Assembly (NCBI GenBank): GCA_016647705.1
Contig: CM028327.1
Coordinates: forward strand, 4,907,726-4,971,725
DNA from: Eucommia ulmoides
Lineage: Eukaryota; Streptophyta; Magnoliopsida; Garryales; Eucommiaceae
Reading direction: 5' to 3'
DNA length: 64,000 bases
The notes under the pieces are model-generated. The model searched no databases, was not told where the DNA came from, and saw only the letters and a program-made list of their open reading frames with translations. Within the stretch, counting starts at the first letter, position 1, and the number at the start of each line of letters is the position of its first letter. Positions 22,230-34,244 of the stretch are shown piece after piece. The position numbers and the translations under genes were made by a program.

Positions 22230-24050
22230 AAGTTAGGCTTTGAACTAATTAATCTTTCAACATCCTATTAACCAACCATTTAGAGGAAGTCAACCGATTA
22301 TACTAGTAGATTGTCCAAAAAACCAAATCAAGAACATTGCTCAACCGATTATTTAATCAGCCAACCGATTGCCCATGTTGTTTTGATATACTGAGCAAAA
22401 ACACGAAATGTAGCATTTTTATCTTTGATTAAAATAAATTATTTCGAATTAAGAGGCGAGATTAATGGACATATCGTTGAATATAAAGGTACCATTTTTT
22501 CAAGCCCTAAAATATATCCTTTTTTCTTGCTACTCTTTTTTCAACGGTAAATTGCTCAAATTATGATGAATTGGAAATGCTGTAAGCTTAAGATATTATC
22601 AAATTGATTATCCATAATGTTCATATCATTATAACACAATGGATTTATTCCTGATTGCTTAGAATTGAGACCTATATAAGTGTGTCTTGTACTCCTTTGT
22701 GCAGAACAAGAAAACACGAGAAAATAAAAAATTCCTTAACTCTATTACACGTTGTACATTTTTAGAGCCTTACCCTTGTATGTAGACCACTCTTACATCT
22801 TCATTGAGCGAAACATTGTTCATATAACACTACATTATCCCAAAGAGTGAGCATTTGCCTAGCCGTTTGTTATTTCGAATGGTGGCTTTACTTTATGACA
22901 AATTGCCTCATTGACTATTATGTTTCTAGGGTTTTCTAAAGATAAAATATGGCATGCTATTGATAGAAAATATAACTTTGTTTTTTGTAGTCTAGCTGAG
23001 CATCGGGAAACATGTATTCCTAGTTGATGAGGTAAGAATAGTAGATTTTGGTAAATTGATTCTTTTATAGTGGATGGAGTTTGGCTATACGTATTTTAAT
23101 CGGGGTATGTCCAGGCTTCGTGGATGGAACCTTTCAAATTTCTCATATTATTTTTATTTTCTAGTTAAGACGAGTCATCTCATTTTACTTCATTTCAGAT
23201 TAAAATCTCTTTTAATATCGAAATTATATTCATCATACTCAAATTCATTTTCGACTCATATATCAAATACAAACAATTTTAGAATATTTAAAAAATAAGC
23301 ATTAAACATTTGAAGCATGCTTTAAACAACACAGTAACACTTATTGAAAGGTCCAAGTCTTTCCCAAAGTAAGTCTTCTTCCATCTAAAAGGCTAACTAA
23401 ATGGAAATGTGGATTTTAGAATTTTTTTTTTCAATTTTATCAAGAAACAAATCCTATACATCATAAGGATATAAATCAAGTTTCCAAATTGTACCCTTGG
23501 AGTTAGGTTTTGACTTGTAATAGTAGGTTGTCTTCCAATAAAGTTTAGGAACGATTAAAGTTTCATCCTAGAGTAAGTTCGGTTGAAATCCCTTCGTTGG
23601 TCAAATAAGTTTATTTGTGTGGATATGATGGTATCACGAGATGACAGATGGAAAAATTTGGACTATCAACGCAAGATGGGTATTTAAGGTCAGTCATTCA
23701 AGGTCTGGGAGTGGAGTACGGTTTTAATTTTTGTAAAATTGTAGGGGTACCACTTGATTTTGGAACACGAGCCAATTATGTAATTTAAGGTATTAGGTGA
23801 AGAGATTAGGGATATTTCGATTGAGTATGATTTGGATCGCAGGTTTTTTTTCACGATTTTTTTTTTTTTTTTTTTCATCCTTCTAACCAAACCTACTTCA
23901 AAGCAAACCAAACCAAACTTTAACAGTCCATAACCAGTTACTATAAAGCAAACCAAGCCTTAATAGCTGTCATGCCAAGAATTGGTTAATAGCACATGAA
24001 AAAAGCTCAGAAGTTTGATACTTAAAGTGTTGGCAACAATTTTAGGTCTA
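22230..24050. other. Interval without a recognised gene
   Basis: A 'cctatataag' TATA-like word at 22672 followed by 'ttgtactcctttgtgcagaa' resembles the promoter part of a copia LTR, but no ends or target duplication were found. 23500-23960 is unremarkable. Confidence 0.35.
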
Positions 24051-24186
24051 TTTGTCACATCAATTCTGTGGAACGCGACAGCCATATAATGCCGCTGCCG
24101 ATGCCGGTAGACAACGTGAATGTGTGAGGGTAATTGAACAAGCCTACTGTATTGGTGGGGGTGGGTGTACTACAACAAACAAATTT

Positions 24187-24350
24187 GACTGCCAGAATGT
24201 CACTTCCTTTTCCTTGTGGATTTTACTTCCTTTGATTGCCAGAATATCACTTCCTTTTCCTTGTGGATTTTACTTCCTTTGATTGCCAGAATGTCACTTC
24301 CTTTTCCTTGTGGATTTTACTTCCTTTGATTGCCTGAATGTCACTTCCTC
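24187..24350 (+). repeat. 47-bp tandem repeat, ~3.5 copies
   Basis: 'gattgccagaatgtcacttc' starts at 24187 (as gactgcc), 24234, 24281 and 24328, an exact 47-base spacing with very few differences, so the array is young or recently homogenised. Confidence 0.9.
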
Positions 24351-24760
24351 CTTGCATTTCGCTCGGGGCCACCATCGTTTGTCTTCTTCTTCTTTTTTGT
24401 GGTCACCGCCGTCCGTAGTTTTCTTCTTCTTCTCCGTTGTCTTCGTCGTCGATCTAGGGTTTGTCTCCGTCTTCTTCTTCTTCCTCAATGATCTTCGCAG
24501 TTCGCTCTTGACCACTTTGTCGTCGTCGTCGTCGCAACTTCAGGCAACAAAACCCTAATTCGGAGCTGAAATTCTAATTTTTTGTCAGGTTTCAAGCAAC
24601 AAAACCCTAATTCACAACCTTCGGAGAAGAAATCGAAAACCCTAAATCCGCATACAAAGACACAAGCTCAAACAAGAGCAGAGCAGAGCTGGAATAGAGA
24701 AAGAGGATTCGAAGAAAAGAGAGAATGAGGAGAGGGAGCGTAACGGTTGAGAGAAATTTG
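24351..24760. other. CT-rich, leader-like sequence
   Basis: 'cttcttctt' and 'gtcgtcgtc' runs and repeated 'aaaaccctaa' look like a plant 5' leader, possibly captured by a transposon. Open frames on both strands are low-complexity and not convincing. Confidence 0.3.
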
Positions 24761-25990
24761 TTACAAGTTCTGTTTACAAATATTACATATCCAAATAACG
24801 AATTTGTTAAATCATGGGACCAAAATTCAGGATTTTGAAATTTTATCATTTAATAAATCTTTTGAATTTGTCAAATCCATTATCCAAACGCAACTTAAAA
24901 TTTTGAAAAAATTTAGGATTTTATATAATTTCAAAAAACTATAAATAAAACCCTATAAATAAATAAATAACTAGCCCCACTCAAATACAGTTTCACCCCA
25001 AGCCTAAAACAGCCAAAGTAGGTGTTGGGCTCCAAACAACGAGGGGCATAATTTTTTTTCTTTCACAAACTCACATGTATATATTTTTCGTTTAAATAAA
25101 ACAATTCTAACTTAAAATGATATGGATATGATATTAAATATAATTTCCAATTTACACGAAAAATTTGACTACAAATAAATGATAAAAAATATACAACTTT
25201 GACTTGCATAGATATTTTAACTATAAAAGAAAAATAATGAATTCTTATAATCTTAACTAAGTCTGATACCATATTAGGAGGTTCAAACTTAAAACTACAC
25301 GGTGTAAGTGAAACAGTTCCTTTAACTTATATAATGATTTTAACAATATTAAGTAATCGATGTTAGATAAGAATCTCACATGATCAAAAATCTAAATTTA
25401 TTTTGAAAAAATTATGCTTGATAATCAAGTATAGTTCGATTGTCGAGATGCACTTAAATTGATATAAAAATATCTAGTAAAACAAATTTTGGTTTTTTTT
25501 ATATATATATATTCTACCACCACCTGTGAACTTCTTTGTCATGTCAATCACTTTTGACATTTTGGAAGTTAAATGCATCAAAGTCAAGTATGATTGATTG
25601 CACAAGTTAATTTACTGTACTTCACGTCAAGAAGGATTGTCTTTAGGCTTTAGCTGCCGACCACATACAACTCAATAATTGCATGCTGTCAATTGTTGCT
25701 TAAAATAAACATAAAATAATAAAACTTAAATACTATAACATAAAATATACCTAATTTAAATTTATATATATAAATTTACAACCTTTTGTATGCCCTTTAT
25801 ATATATATATATAGTAGCGTATACCCCGTATCTGAAGAGATGGATTTTAAATTTATTATTATTAAATATATAATTAATTTAATATAAAAATAATGTTATT
25901 TATTAAATACAAAAAATAACTAAGTTTATTAACAAAGTCCTCTTAATTTTTTCAACACTCCCAAATCTCATTGTCTCAAAACAGTAACTA
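24761..25990. other. A+T-rich interval without a gene
   Basis: No recognisable gene or complete element. TA-rich microsatellites lie at about 25500-25512 and 25800-25814. Confidence 0.5.
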
Positions 25991-25999
25991 AAACAAAAC

Positions 26000-26225
26000 T
26001 ATATAATACAAATTTAAATATAAAAAACAATCAATGAGCGCGCAAGTGCACAAAAAAAATAAAAAAATACCATACAATACAAATTTAAATATAAAAAACG
26101 ATCACTGAGCCGCAGGTGCACACAACAAAAAATAAAAAAATTAACAATAATATCATAATCAACTTCTGACTAAAACCACTTAAATATGATAATCAACTTG
26201 TGACTAAAACCACTAAAATCTATTT
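26000..26225 (+). repeat. Short direct repeats
   Basis: 'tacaaatttaaatataaaaa' occurs twice about 70 bases apart (near 26008 and 26078), each followed by 'gtgcac'. 'ataatcaact' plus 'gtgactaaaaccact' is also duplicated at 26155-26225. Confidence 0.6.
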
Positions 26226-26458
26226 GCAAATTTCAACTATTTGCAAATAAAACGTCATTCCAGTCAACAATTTATGCATTAGCTTTCCCCCAATTAAGCA
26301 TTACCACAAAGCACAATACTTAAATGATGATGGTGGTAACAAAGTAGTATGAATCCATCCTACAAATTGAGCATCCATTAAAATCAAACAAACAATATAC
26401 ATTAGCACACATATTGATATACCAATAATGCAAATTTGGAGAGAGAGAGAGAGAGTAC

Positions 26459-26569
26459 TTGGAGTTGGTGACATCGGTGAAGAGGGCAAGAGATGAGCCC
26501 TGACCATATTTCGCCACCATCCGGTGGCCCCTCGCCACCTCCACCCCGAGATTGATATTGTTCATCATC
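26459..26569 (-). other. Possible orphan exon, product unknown
   Basis: Read on minus: a strong acceptor (pyrimidine run, 'gtacag' at 26570), about 36 codons opening MMNNINLGVEVARGHRMVAK and then YGQGSSLALFTDVTNS, and a possible donor (AA|GTACTC). A second acceptor ('caatttgtag') lies near 26362. The peptide has balanced composition, unlike the low-complexity frames nearby, but I do not recognise it. It may be part of a small gene or a decayed one. Confidence 0.3.
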
Positions 26570-26689
26570 TGTACAAAAGGAAAAAAAATTTAGTACTGAT
26601 AATCTGGAGGCAAAATGGAAGAATTCGGTTACGTTTCAGATTTTTACATCCGTTCATTTTTAATTGGAATTCGGAAACTCCAATTCTCA

Positions 26690-26870
26690 TTAAAACAAAT
26701 GCTACCTAAGTGGTTTTTGGAGGAACAAAAACAGAAATTGAAGAGCAAAAACACTAAACAAATACCACCGTAATGATTCTGTCCCAAATTTTAGTTTGTA
26801 TTCCCAGTTTTCTAGGAACATAAACAAAAGTATTGTAACAAAAAGAGAAAAAAAATTGTTTGGGGATTTG
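26690..26870. mobile_element. Partial relative of the 'aggtggcattt' MITEs
   Basis: 'aaacactaaacaaataccacc' at 26749 matches the right tip of the MITEs at 173-2136, and 'cccagttttctaggaaca' matches their interior. Confidence 0.45.
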
Positions 26871-27544
26871 AAACTTAAGGTTGAGATTAGTTAAACATAT
26901 CTAAAAAATGGTCTGTTAATTAAGAAACGACACTGCTTCAACTCCAGGGGTCACCGTCCAAGCATCAATTGGAGATTCTAAAATTGAATAAGAAATAAAT
27001 CAAAAAAAAATCGAAGTAATAAGCAATCGAAGAAACAGTTGAAATCGAAGTATGATGCCGACAGCCGAGATAGACAACGATGCAAATTTTAATTAGAAAC
27101 ATTTAATTAAATAATTAAGGAATATTATTTAATTAAGGAATAAATTAAATATGATATAAATTAATAGGTTGTTTTGTTTTTTTCTCAATATTTAAAGAAT
27201 TAAGAAAAAATGTATGTTTCTTTTTTTATAACTCAATAAACCATTCCTTTTTTATATTAATTAATCAATTTTCACTAATTAATCTGCTTATATATTCTCA
27301 CTAATTGATATGTCTAATTAAGGAATTGTGTAATTGTTTAATTATGTAATTAAATTAATTAAGAAAAATTGAGTCAACCTTTTACCAAAATTGATTTTTT
27401 TTATATTTGTCCTAGTCATAAGTTTGTCCTAGTCAGCTAAAAAGCCGTCATGTTTTATTATATAGATATATATATATAATGTGATTGTGCAATATATTTC
27501 AAATAAGTGAATGTGAATAAAAAACGGAGAAAAAAAAAATATAT

Positions 27545-28080
27545 TTTTTTCACCATAAAATATGTGTTAGGCATCTATGTTGATCTTGAGGATTATTGAC
27601 TTGCGCATTCGGTCCCGTAAGTTTTACATTATTTCAGTCCTACGAAATTTAAAATGTTGTAAATGATAAAAACGTTATTAATGATTTTGGATGAAAAATG
27701 GGTTGTGCTCAGTACGTGCACCTTGTAATATGGATATTTTGTCATTTCATTACTCCAGAAACCTTAAGATGTTTTTATTAGCCTTTCTCTAAGAACGTTA
27801 TTTTACTGAAGAATGAGAGAGAACGTGGAATAAAAAAAAACGTTTTAGATTTAGTGGAGTGATCAAATGTAAAAAAAAAAAAAAAAAAAAAACAAACGTT
27901 AGAAGATCACGTGTAATGTATATCTTATTTTTCATCTAAAATCATTAACAAGTTTTTATATTTTGTAGGACTAAAACAATATAAAACTTGAGGGACCAAA
28001 TGTGCAATTTTCAAATCTCGGGGCCCACACAGACACCCCATATTTTAGGAATGAAAAAAAATGTAATTTCCCCTAATATT
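27545..28080. mobile_element. Long-TIR fold-back element, family F2 copy 1
   Basis: 27575-27775 is complementary, imperfectly, to 27870-28050: 'cggtcccgtaagttttacat' against 'ataaaacttgagggacc', and 'attaatgattttggatgaaaa' against 'tttttcatctaaaatcatt'. The same design recurs at 39955 and 56295. Confidence 0.65.
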
Positions 28081-28454
28081 TTTAAGGGACATTTGATGCA
28101 CAATCAACCAACAAAAAGAAATCTGCTAATTGTCGTATTTCTGAAGAAAAAAAAAACTTTAGTCGCCTTATTGCATTATCGGATCTAAATACCCCTTATT
28201 TCCTAATTTCGAATTCCTTAAATACACGATCTAAATATAACAGTTATTTTACTCGCGCAATTTAAGGAAATGTGTTAATACATTAAATATCATCAGATAA
28301 TCTAATTTTTGAACACTTTAACTATGAAGTTAGTAGTTTTAAATTGCAAATTCGTGACGTACATTAAAAGCCACTAAAAAATATATGATTTTAAATTCGT
28401 GACGTACATTAAAAGCCTATAAAAAATATATGATTTTACATTTTAAAAATTTGT

Positions 28455-29105
28455 AGGTGTTTTAATTTAAATACAATGTTGTATGATATGAAATGAATGT
28501 GCATAATATAAGATCTTAGTCTCTTTTCAAATAATTCAATTTATTAATATTTTTGTGAATATGTTAATTTCAACATAATGTTGTATGATACAGAATGAAT
28601 ATGTAGCATGAGATCATATTCCATTTCAAATAATTCAATTTATTAATAATTTTATGAATGTAAGAATGAATGTATGTAACATGAGATCTTATCACTTTTC
28701 AAATAAACTATTTTATTAATAATTTTGTAGGTGCGTAAATTTCAACACAATGCCGTATAATACGAAATGAGTGTACGTAACATGGATCTTACCCCTTTTC
28801 AAATAATTAATTTATTAACAATTTTGCGGGTGTGCTAATTCTAACTCAATATTGTATGATACGAAATGAATATGCATAATATGAGATTTTATCCCTTTTA
28901 AAATAAACTAATTTATTAACAATTTTTGAGAGTTTGTTAATTTCAACCATTACTGTATGATCCGGAATGAATATGCATAACATGAAATCTTATCCCGTTT
29001 CAAGTAATCCAATATATTAACGATTATTTGGATGTGTTAATTTCAAGACAATGTTGCATGATATATAATGAATGTGTGTAACATGAGATCTTATTATTTT
29101 TCTGA
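28455..29105 (+). repeat. Satellite-like tandem repeat, ~105-bp unit, about six copies
   Basis: 'gttgtatgatac..aatgaat' then 'aacatgagatcttat' then 'tttcaaataattcaatttat' recur at about 28460, 28565, 28735, 28836, 28938 and 29037. One unit near 28660 is shortened. Copies differ at many bases, so the array is old. Confidence 0.85.
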
Positions 29106-29109
29106 ACCA

Positions 29110-30510
29110 TCACTTTTTTTAACTTCCTTACTAGTCGGTGATATTGATTTACGGTTAATTATTGAAATACGGGGAATGGTTATCATATTAGGGAACTTAA
29201 CCACACCAAACATATATTCTATTTTCGAAAACCGAATCAAAACCTCTTTAGAACTTGAAAACCGTCTCTAGAACTCGAACCCCAATCCTCTCTAGAACTC
29301 GAAACCGTCGGCGATGACGATGGTGATTATGCAATAGAGCTTAGTGATAAAAAAAATCCGAGTACCATTGTAGAGTCGGTATTTTTCGAAATAAATTAAA
29401 AAAGATAACATACAAACTACAAACCAATAAAAACACATAACGGGTTTGAAATGAATAGATAAAATACAAAGAAAAATATTCTATGTTGAAATCAACATTT
29501 TTGAAATCACATAGAAAGAATATAAACAACAAACAATCGTTAGATTCTTAAATATTTTGTTGTTTTTGTGTTGAAGTTCATGCTATGGTTTTCAACTTCA
29601 AATATGGGAAAACATAAACAATTTTTCGCTTATCTGTTTTAGTTGTAAAAACCTTTTTCGTGATTGGAGAAAGATAAAAAAAAATAAAAATATATCAATT
29701 ACTTAGTAGAAAAATAATCAATCTCTAACTTAATCTACATGCCCTAATCTCCAGAAATCATCGGTGATAATAAGGTGTGTCTTGAACCAAAAATTCAAGA
29801 AAATACGAAATATGATTATATAAGAAAACTCTAAATTTTTGAATTTTGAAGTTTATACTTTCTCAAATAGTAGTCGTGATATTAAGGCTGATTAGTTACC
29901 GAATATATATACCAACAATTTCGTAAAGTATATACACGATATTGATAATTAATTTTATCTTTGACTTCCTAAAATAATTAAGTATTTTCGAGAGGGGGTT
30001 ATAATTGACATCTAAAAATTTTGCATTTTAGAAAAGAGAGTTAATATCATTACAAAATTATGTTTCAAGGTTTAAAAATGAAATAAATCTTTTAGTGGGA
30101 TAATTTATGGATTTTGGATATTTAATTAGAATAATTAATAGATTTTTCCATTTTTTAAAAAAAAGAAAAAGAAAAATGATATGCATACTTTTTTTTTTGC
30201 TATTAACCTAGTATCTATTTTTCTCATATTTAATGGAAAAATTATCGGGTAGACCTATATTAAGAAGTAAATTATCGATTAATACCAATTGTTTTAGATT
30301 AAACAAACTAATCTCATTGGCTTGTGATCTTTTGAGATATTTAATCCCAATTTAAAAAAGACCAAAAATTCCATGACCAAAATACTCTTGAAAAATCTGC
30401 AGAATTTAATAGTTTTCCTTATTAATGAGGTTAAAAAAAAATCAGTTTTCATGAATGACCATGGAAATTTTTCATTTTCAATTCTATTCAAATTTCAAAA
30501 TCTGAACCGA
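29110..30510. other. A+T-rich interval without a gene
   Basis: 29200-29330 has repeated 'tagaactcgaa' words; otherwise nothing recognised. Confidence 0.5.
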
Positions 30511-30514
30511 ATAC

Positions 30515-31090
30515 TCATAGTCAACGAATGTTATATTCAACATCCAAACAAAATAGATGACTATAATTTTGTGCTTCGCGAAAAACATACCCTATACTTT
30601 TACAAACAGTTCATGTTAAATGTAACATCAACACACAAATGTACGCGGAACATGTGCACCGTCATAGTCAACGAATGTTATATTTAATATCTAAACAAAA
30701 AAGAGGACTATGATTTTGTGCTTCGCGAAAAACATACCCTATACTTTTACAAATAGTTCATGTTAATGTAACACCAACACACAAATGTAAGCGGAACTTG
30801 TGCACCGTCATAGTCAGCGAATGTTATATTCAACATTCAAATAAAAGATGAGGATTATAATTGTGTGCTTCGCGGACGACATATACCCTATTTTTACAAG
30901 CAATTAATGTTACATATAACACCAACACACACGTGCATCGTCGTAAAGGATGAATGTTTTGTTCAACACACACACAATTTAAGGGATATGATATAGTATT
31001 TCGTGAAAGAGATATAATACATTTAACAAGTAGTCATGTTATATGTAACACTAACAATACAAACGTACCACTATAGTTAACCGTACTTGC
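30515..31090 (+). repeat. Tandem repeat, ~147-bp unit, nearly four copies
   Basis: 'catagtcaacgaatgttata' occurs at 30516, 30663 and (variant) 30809, with a degenerate copy near 30941. Each unit holds 'gtgcttcgcg', 'acataccctatacttttaca', and 'tgtaacaccaacacac'. Similarity falls from left to right. Confidence 0.85.
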
Positions 31091-31424
31091 AACATATGTC
31101 ATGTTGAATATAATATGGATTTCAATCCAATAATAAAAAAATAAAAAATTGACATCTCATTTTACAGAGTGTGAGACAAAGATATAAACAAATTACGGAT
31201 CGACGAAAACGAGTGGGAGAAATCTATATGCTTTCTTTACATTTGTTTCATCACAAATTGACTTGTAACTGTTTTGCAAATTTAGAGGGCCTATATACGG
31301 AAACACCGATTAATCAATAATGAAAGACAACAACATATTATTAAGGGCAAATCAGACCATGATTTGTCAATAGGATGCATCGGTTCATATAAAAATAATT
31401 GAGTTTATTTGATAGTTTCGATAC

Positions 31425-31690
31425 CCAAATAAGGTTCGGTAAGCATTCATTTTTTAAAGGGTTTTTTATTGTTTGGGTTTTTTTAGGCTTTCTCTTTCCT
31501 CACTTATCCCTTTTTTGAAAAAAATTATTTTTTAACCTTTTTGAAAAACATTCTTTTAGAAAAGTCATTTTCAAAATTAAAAAAACAAAAAATAGATAAT
31601 TATACCCTTATATATATATATACACACATCGATGAACCCCAGATTTCCAAAATCATTGCAGCCGCCTCCCCAATCCTCTCTCTCGAGTCT
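31425..31690. other. A+T-rich run-in to a duplicated block
   Basis: T-rich sequence and a 'tatatata' run; no gene seen. Confidence 0.4.
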
Positions 31691-31692
31691 CC

Positions 31693-32142
31693 ATGCCACA
31701 GTCGAACAGCCGCCTAACATCGTCGCTGAACAATTGCCACCCAACCCCTACCGCGCTTGCACATGAAGATGACGAACAATTGCCGCCCAACCATCTCCGA
31801 CGAACGATTGCCTCCCAACCACCCTACCTTCGCCGTCGTCGACGTAACAAATCTATAATTTTTCAGATCTGGACATGGAGAGTTAGAGAGAACGGTCGCC
31901 TACCACCGCCGCCGAACAATTGCCGCCCAACCCTCGCTGCGCTTGCACATAAAGATGACGAACAATTGCCGCCCAACCATCTCCGACGAACGATTGCCTC
32001 CCAACCATCCGGCCTTTGCCGTCGTCGACGTACCAGATCTGGACATGGAGAGTTAGAGAGAGAGAGTACCTGTCGTCATCGTCGTCCTTCTGTTCACCCG
32101 TCATCGCACTTCCATGTCTGGCAAAACACAATTGGACGATAG
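31693..32142 (+). repeat. 186-bp tandem duplication with an open frame across it
   Basis: 'gaacaattgcc' starts at 31728 and again at 31914, with about 160 bases following nearly identical in both. An open frame of 149 codons crosses both copies, giving a peptide that repeats itself (DDEQLPPNHLRRTIASQP twice). Composition is low-complexity (P, R, N, Q). The block resembles leader-like sequence captured in non-autonomous transposons elsewhere in the window. I do not call it a gene. Confidence 0.6.
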
Positions 32143-32369
32143 CAATTGCAGTGGTGAACTCACTGTAGCGACCACGAGCACCAAAGGTTCGATTGTGAAC
32201 GGACAAATGGAATGTGAATGTTCTTCTGGTCGTGATTTTCGGATCTGTGAATATCCATATGATTTATTTTTTTGCTGATTTTGGCCTTCCAGTGCTTGAT
32301 CTGAGGACGAACGGGCAGTGGAACCACTACCGTGGCTGCCCCTCAATCGATGCGGCAATCATTCGACGG

Positions 32370-32720
32370 TGATTGGTTCGGTTTTTGTTGAATGTTCATG
32401 GTTTGTTCTTTTGGTGTTGTGGTTGTTCATCATTGAATGTTCATTGTTTGTGAATATTCATTTGGCTAGATTTTGTATTTTTTTATTTTTTTTTAATGTT
32501 CATTGTTGTGAATGTTCATATGGTTAGATTTTGTTTTTTTTTATTGATTTGTTTTTGTGAATATTTCATTTTATTTTTTATTTTTTTTGTGTGTGTGAAT
32601 GTTCATATCAATATATTGATATTTTGGTGAATGTTCATATCGTTGTATTTTTTGTATTTTAGTGAATGTATATATTCGATGCGTTTCGGTGAAAATATGA
32701 ATATTCACACCAATTAGTAT
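32370..32720 (+). repeat. Degenerate 'gtgaatgttcatat' repeats
   Basis: 'gaatgttcat' or close variants recur about ten times, at irregular spacing, in T-rich sequence. Confidence 0.6.
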
Positions 32721-32946
32721 AAATATGTATTAAATATCTAAAAAATAATAAAAATAAAAAATGTGAATGTTGATGTTTTTAGTATATTTTATAGAATGAC
32801 ATAAATTGTAAATACAACATAAATAAAGGACAATAATCAGAGACTAAACTCTAAAAAGACTACGGGGACTAAAAACTTAATGTAGGCATTTGGAGGATCA
32901 TTTTCTTAATAACTATGACTAAATAATAAAATTAAATGATTGGAAA

Positions 32947-32986
32947 CCCCCCCCCCCCCCCCCCCATATATATATATATATATATG
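32947..32986 (+). repeat. C19 homopolymer followed by (AT)n
   Basis: Nineteen C in a row (32947-32965), then an AT run. It lies about 130 bases before the OFP start codon, upstream of a CT-rich leader. Confidence 0.95.
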
Positions 32987-33048
32987 CATGTAAGTCTATC
33001 TCTATCTCTAATATATGTACAGATATCACTCCCACAAGCAATTGTCTT

Positions 33049-33093
33049 TCTAGATTCTCTCTCTCTCTCTTCTTTCTCTCTCTAAAGTAGAAG
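33049..33093 (+). promoter_or_regulatory. CT-rich leader of the OFP gene
   Basis: 'ctctctctctctcttctttc' runs directly before the ATG context 'gtagaagATG'. Such pyrimidine tracts are common in plant leaders near transcription starts. The exact start site is unknown. Confidence 0.45.
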
Positions 33094-33765
33094 ATGTCCA
33101 ACATCTTATGGAAAAACTTCTACTTGTGCTTCTCCAAATTCAAGTGCCTTCCAACAAATTTAACCTCACCTTCATCCTCACATCTTGATTATGATCATCA
33201 AATCCCATCAACCATTCATCATCTTCCCTCCACATCCACCCTACTCAAGAGCTTCAACTCTCTCTACGAGGTCACCTCCCATGAGTACTCCACCACCTCC
33301 ACCACCGGCGACTTCTTCTCCTCCTCCGACGACGCCGACTCCGACACTGACTCCGGCCCCGCACCGGATTTCGCCACCGTCTACGCCTCCCACCGCTTCT
33401 TCTTCTCCTCACCCGGATGCTCCAACTCTATTATCGACTCGCCGGATACCCCACCGGAGACGGAATCGGGTTCAGTAGCCGGGGGGGTTGCAGTACAGAC
33501 TTACTCGCCAGACCCATATTCGGATTTCCGGAGATCGATGCAGGAGATGGTGGAAGCGCGTGAGGTGACGGACGTGAGAGCCGATTGGGAGTTCTTGCAT
33601 GAGCTTCTCTTTTGTTATCTGAGGCTAAATCCTAAGAGCACTCACAAGTTTATTGTCCGAGCTTTCTCTGATCTAATTGTGTCCCTTATTGCGCCGACGG
33701 ACGGCGGCGGTTGCAGGCAAATAGAAGGAAGCCACCGTCGCGCCTCTTCCAGGCAATTCGTGTAA
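33094..33765 (+). CDS. OFP: OVATE family protein (OFP12/OFP16-like), transcriptional repressor
   Basis: Intronless, 223 residues, as is usual for this family. OVATE family proteins are plant-specific repressors that bind TALE homeodomain proteins and TONNEAU-type partners and control organ shape and secondary walls. The OVATE domain covers about residues 132-198 (AVQTYSPDPYSDFRRSMQEM, then WEFLHELLFCYLRLNPKSTH and FIVRAFSDLIVSL). Upstream are the 'RFFFSSPGCSNSI' motif (101-113), which I associate with the OFP12/16 group, and an acidic serine-rich stretch (76-87). A Gly-rich, Arg-rich tail follows the domain. The ATG at 33094 follows a CT-rich leader, and no earlier in-frame ATG is plausible. 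The gene looks intact. Neighbours are repeats on both sides: a C19/AT tract upstream and a SINE about 110 bases after the stop. The subgroup name is an inference. Confidence 0.92.
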   Translation: MSNILWKNFYLCFSKFKCLPTNLTSPSSSHLDYDHQIPSTIHHLPSTSTLLKSFNSLYEVTSHEYSTTSTTGDFFSSSDDADSDTDSGPAPDFATVYASHRFFFSSPGCSNSIIDSPDTPPETESGSVAGGVAVQTYSPDPYSDFRRSMQEMVEAREVTDVRADWEFLHELLFCYLRLNPKSTHKFIVRAFSDLIVSLIAPTDGGGCRQIEGSHRRASSRQFV

Positions 33766-33859
33766 TTTCTTATATATTTTCTACTTCGTTTTGGGTAAAT
33801 TACAACTTTGTACCTTTGAGATTGCTTAATTTTCATCTTAGTCCTCAAAACTTTAAATT

Positions 33860-34022
33860 GCGATAATTTTGGCTCTTTCTTTTTTGTATAGCCACAAGTG
33901 TCCCCATACCCACACAGGGTGTGAGACTAATCTCGTTCGGGATTCCGTGGCTGTCCCTCCCAACAAATACTTTTCCGCAAGCTCAAACCTCTGACCTTGC
34001 AGAAGCGATAATTTTGACTCTT
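33860..34022 (-). mobile_element. tRNA-related SINE, minus strand, with 18-bp target duplication
   Basis: Body 33878-34004. On minus: 'gcaaggtcagaggtttgagc' (B-box-like) near the start, 'ggaatcccgaacgagattag' in the middle, and 'tgtggctatacaaaaaagaa' at the end. 'gcgataattttggctctt' (33860-33877) and 'gcgataattttgactctt' (34005-34022) differ at one base. The body is short, so the 5' end is probably truncated. It lies in the 3' flank of the OFP gene. Confidence 0.8.
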
Positions 34023-34244
34023 CTGCCATGAAAATTGATATTTTTTTGCATCTATAGTTATTACCCAATGCACCAAGTCAAATTAGTATCATAGTTATTA
34101 TATGATTGTTTACTAAAAAGAATGCTGATGTCTCTTCCATGAGCCGGAAGTACATTCGTTATCTCAAACGCGTTCTGCGAATACTACTCTGGGACAAGAG
34201 GACTATGTTTGTTAACATGATAGTATTACAAAACTATAGGTATT

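Noticed and set aside
22300-22860. A further copia LTR around the TATA-like word at 22672
   Set aside because: No TG...CA ends with a matching 5-bp duplication could be found.
28455-31090. CRISPR-like arrays
   Set aside because: Units are contiguous 105- and 147-bp tandem repeats without unique spacers, in plant nuclear DNA.
31693-32206. 149-codon plus frame and 107-codon minus frame as genes
   Set aside because: Both cross a 186-bp DNA duplication, are low-complexity, and occupy opposite strands of the same bases.
33185-33478. Second open frame (97 codons) inside the OFP gene
   Set aside because: Pro/Ser/Thr-only composition from reading the gene in another frame.
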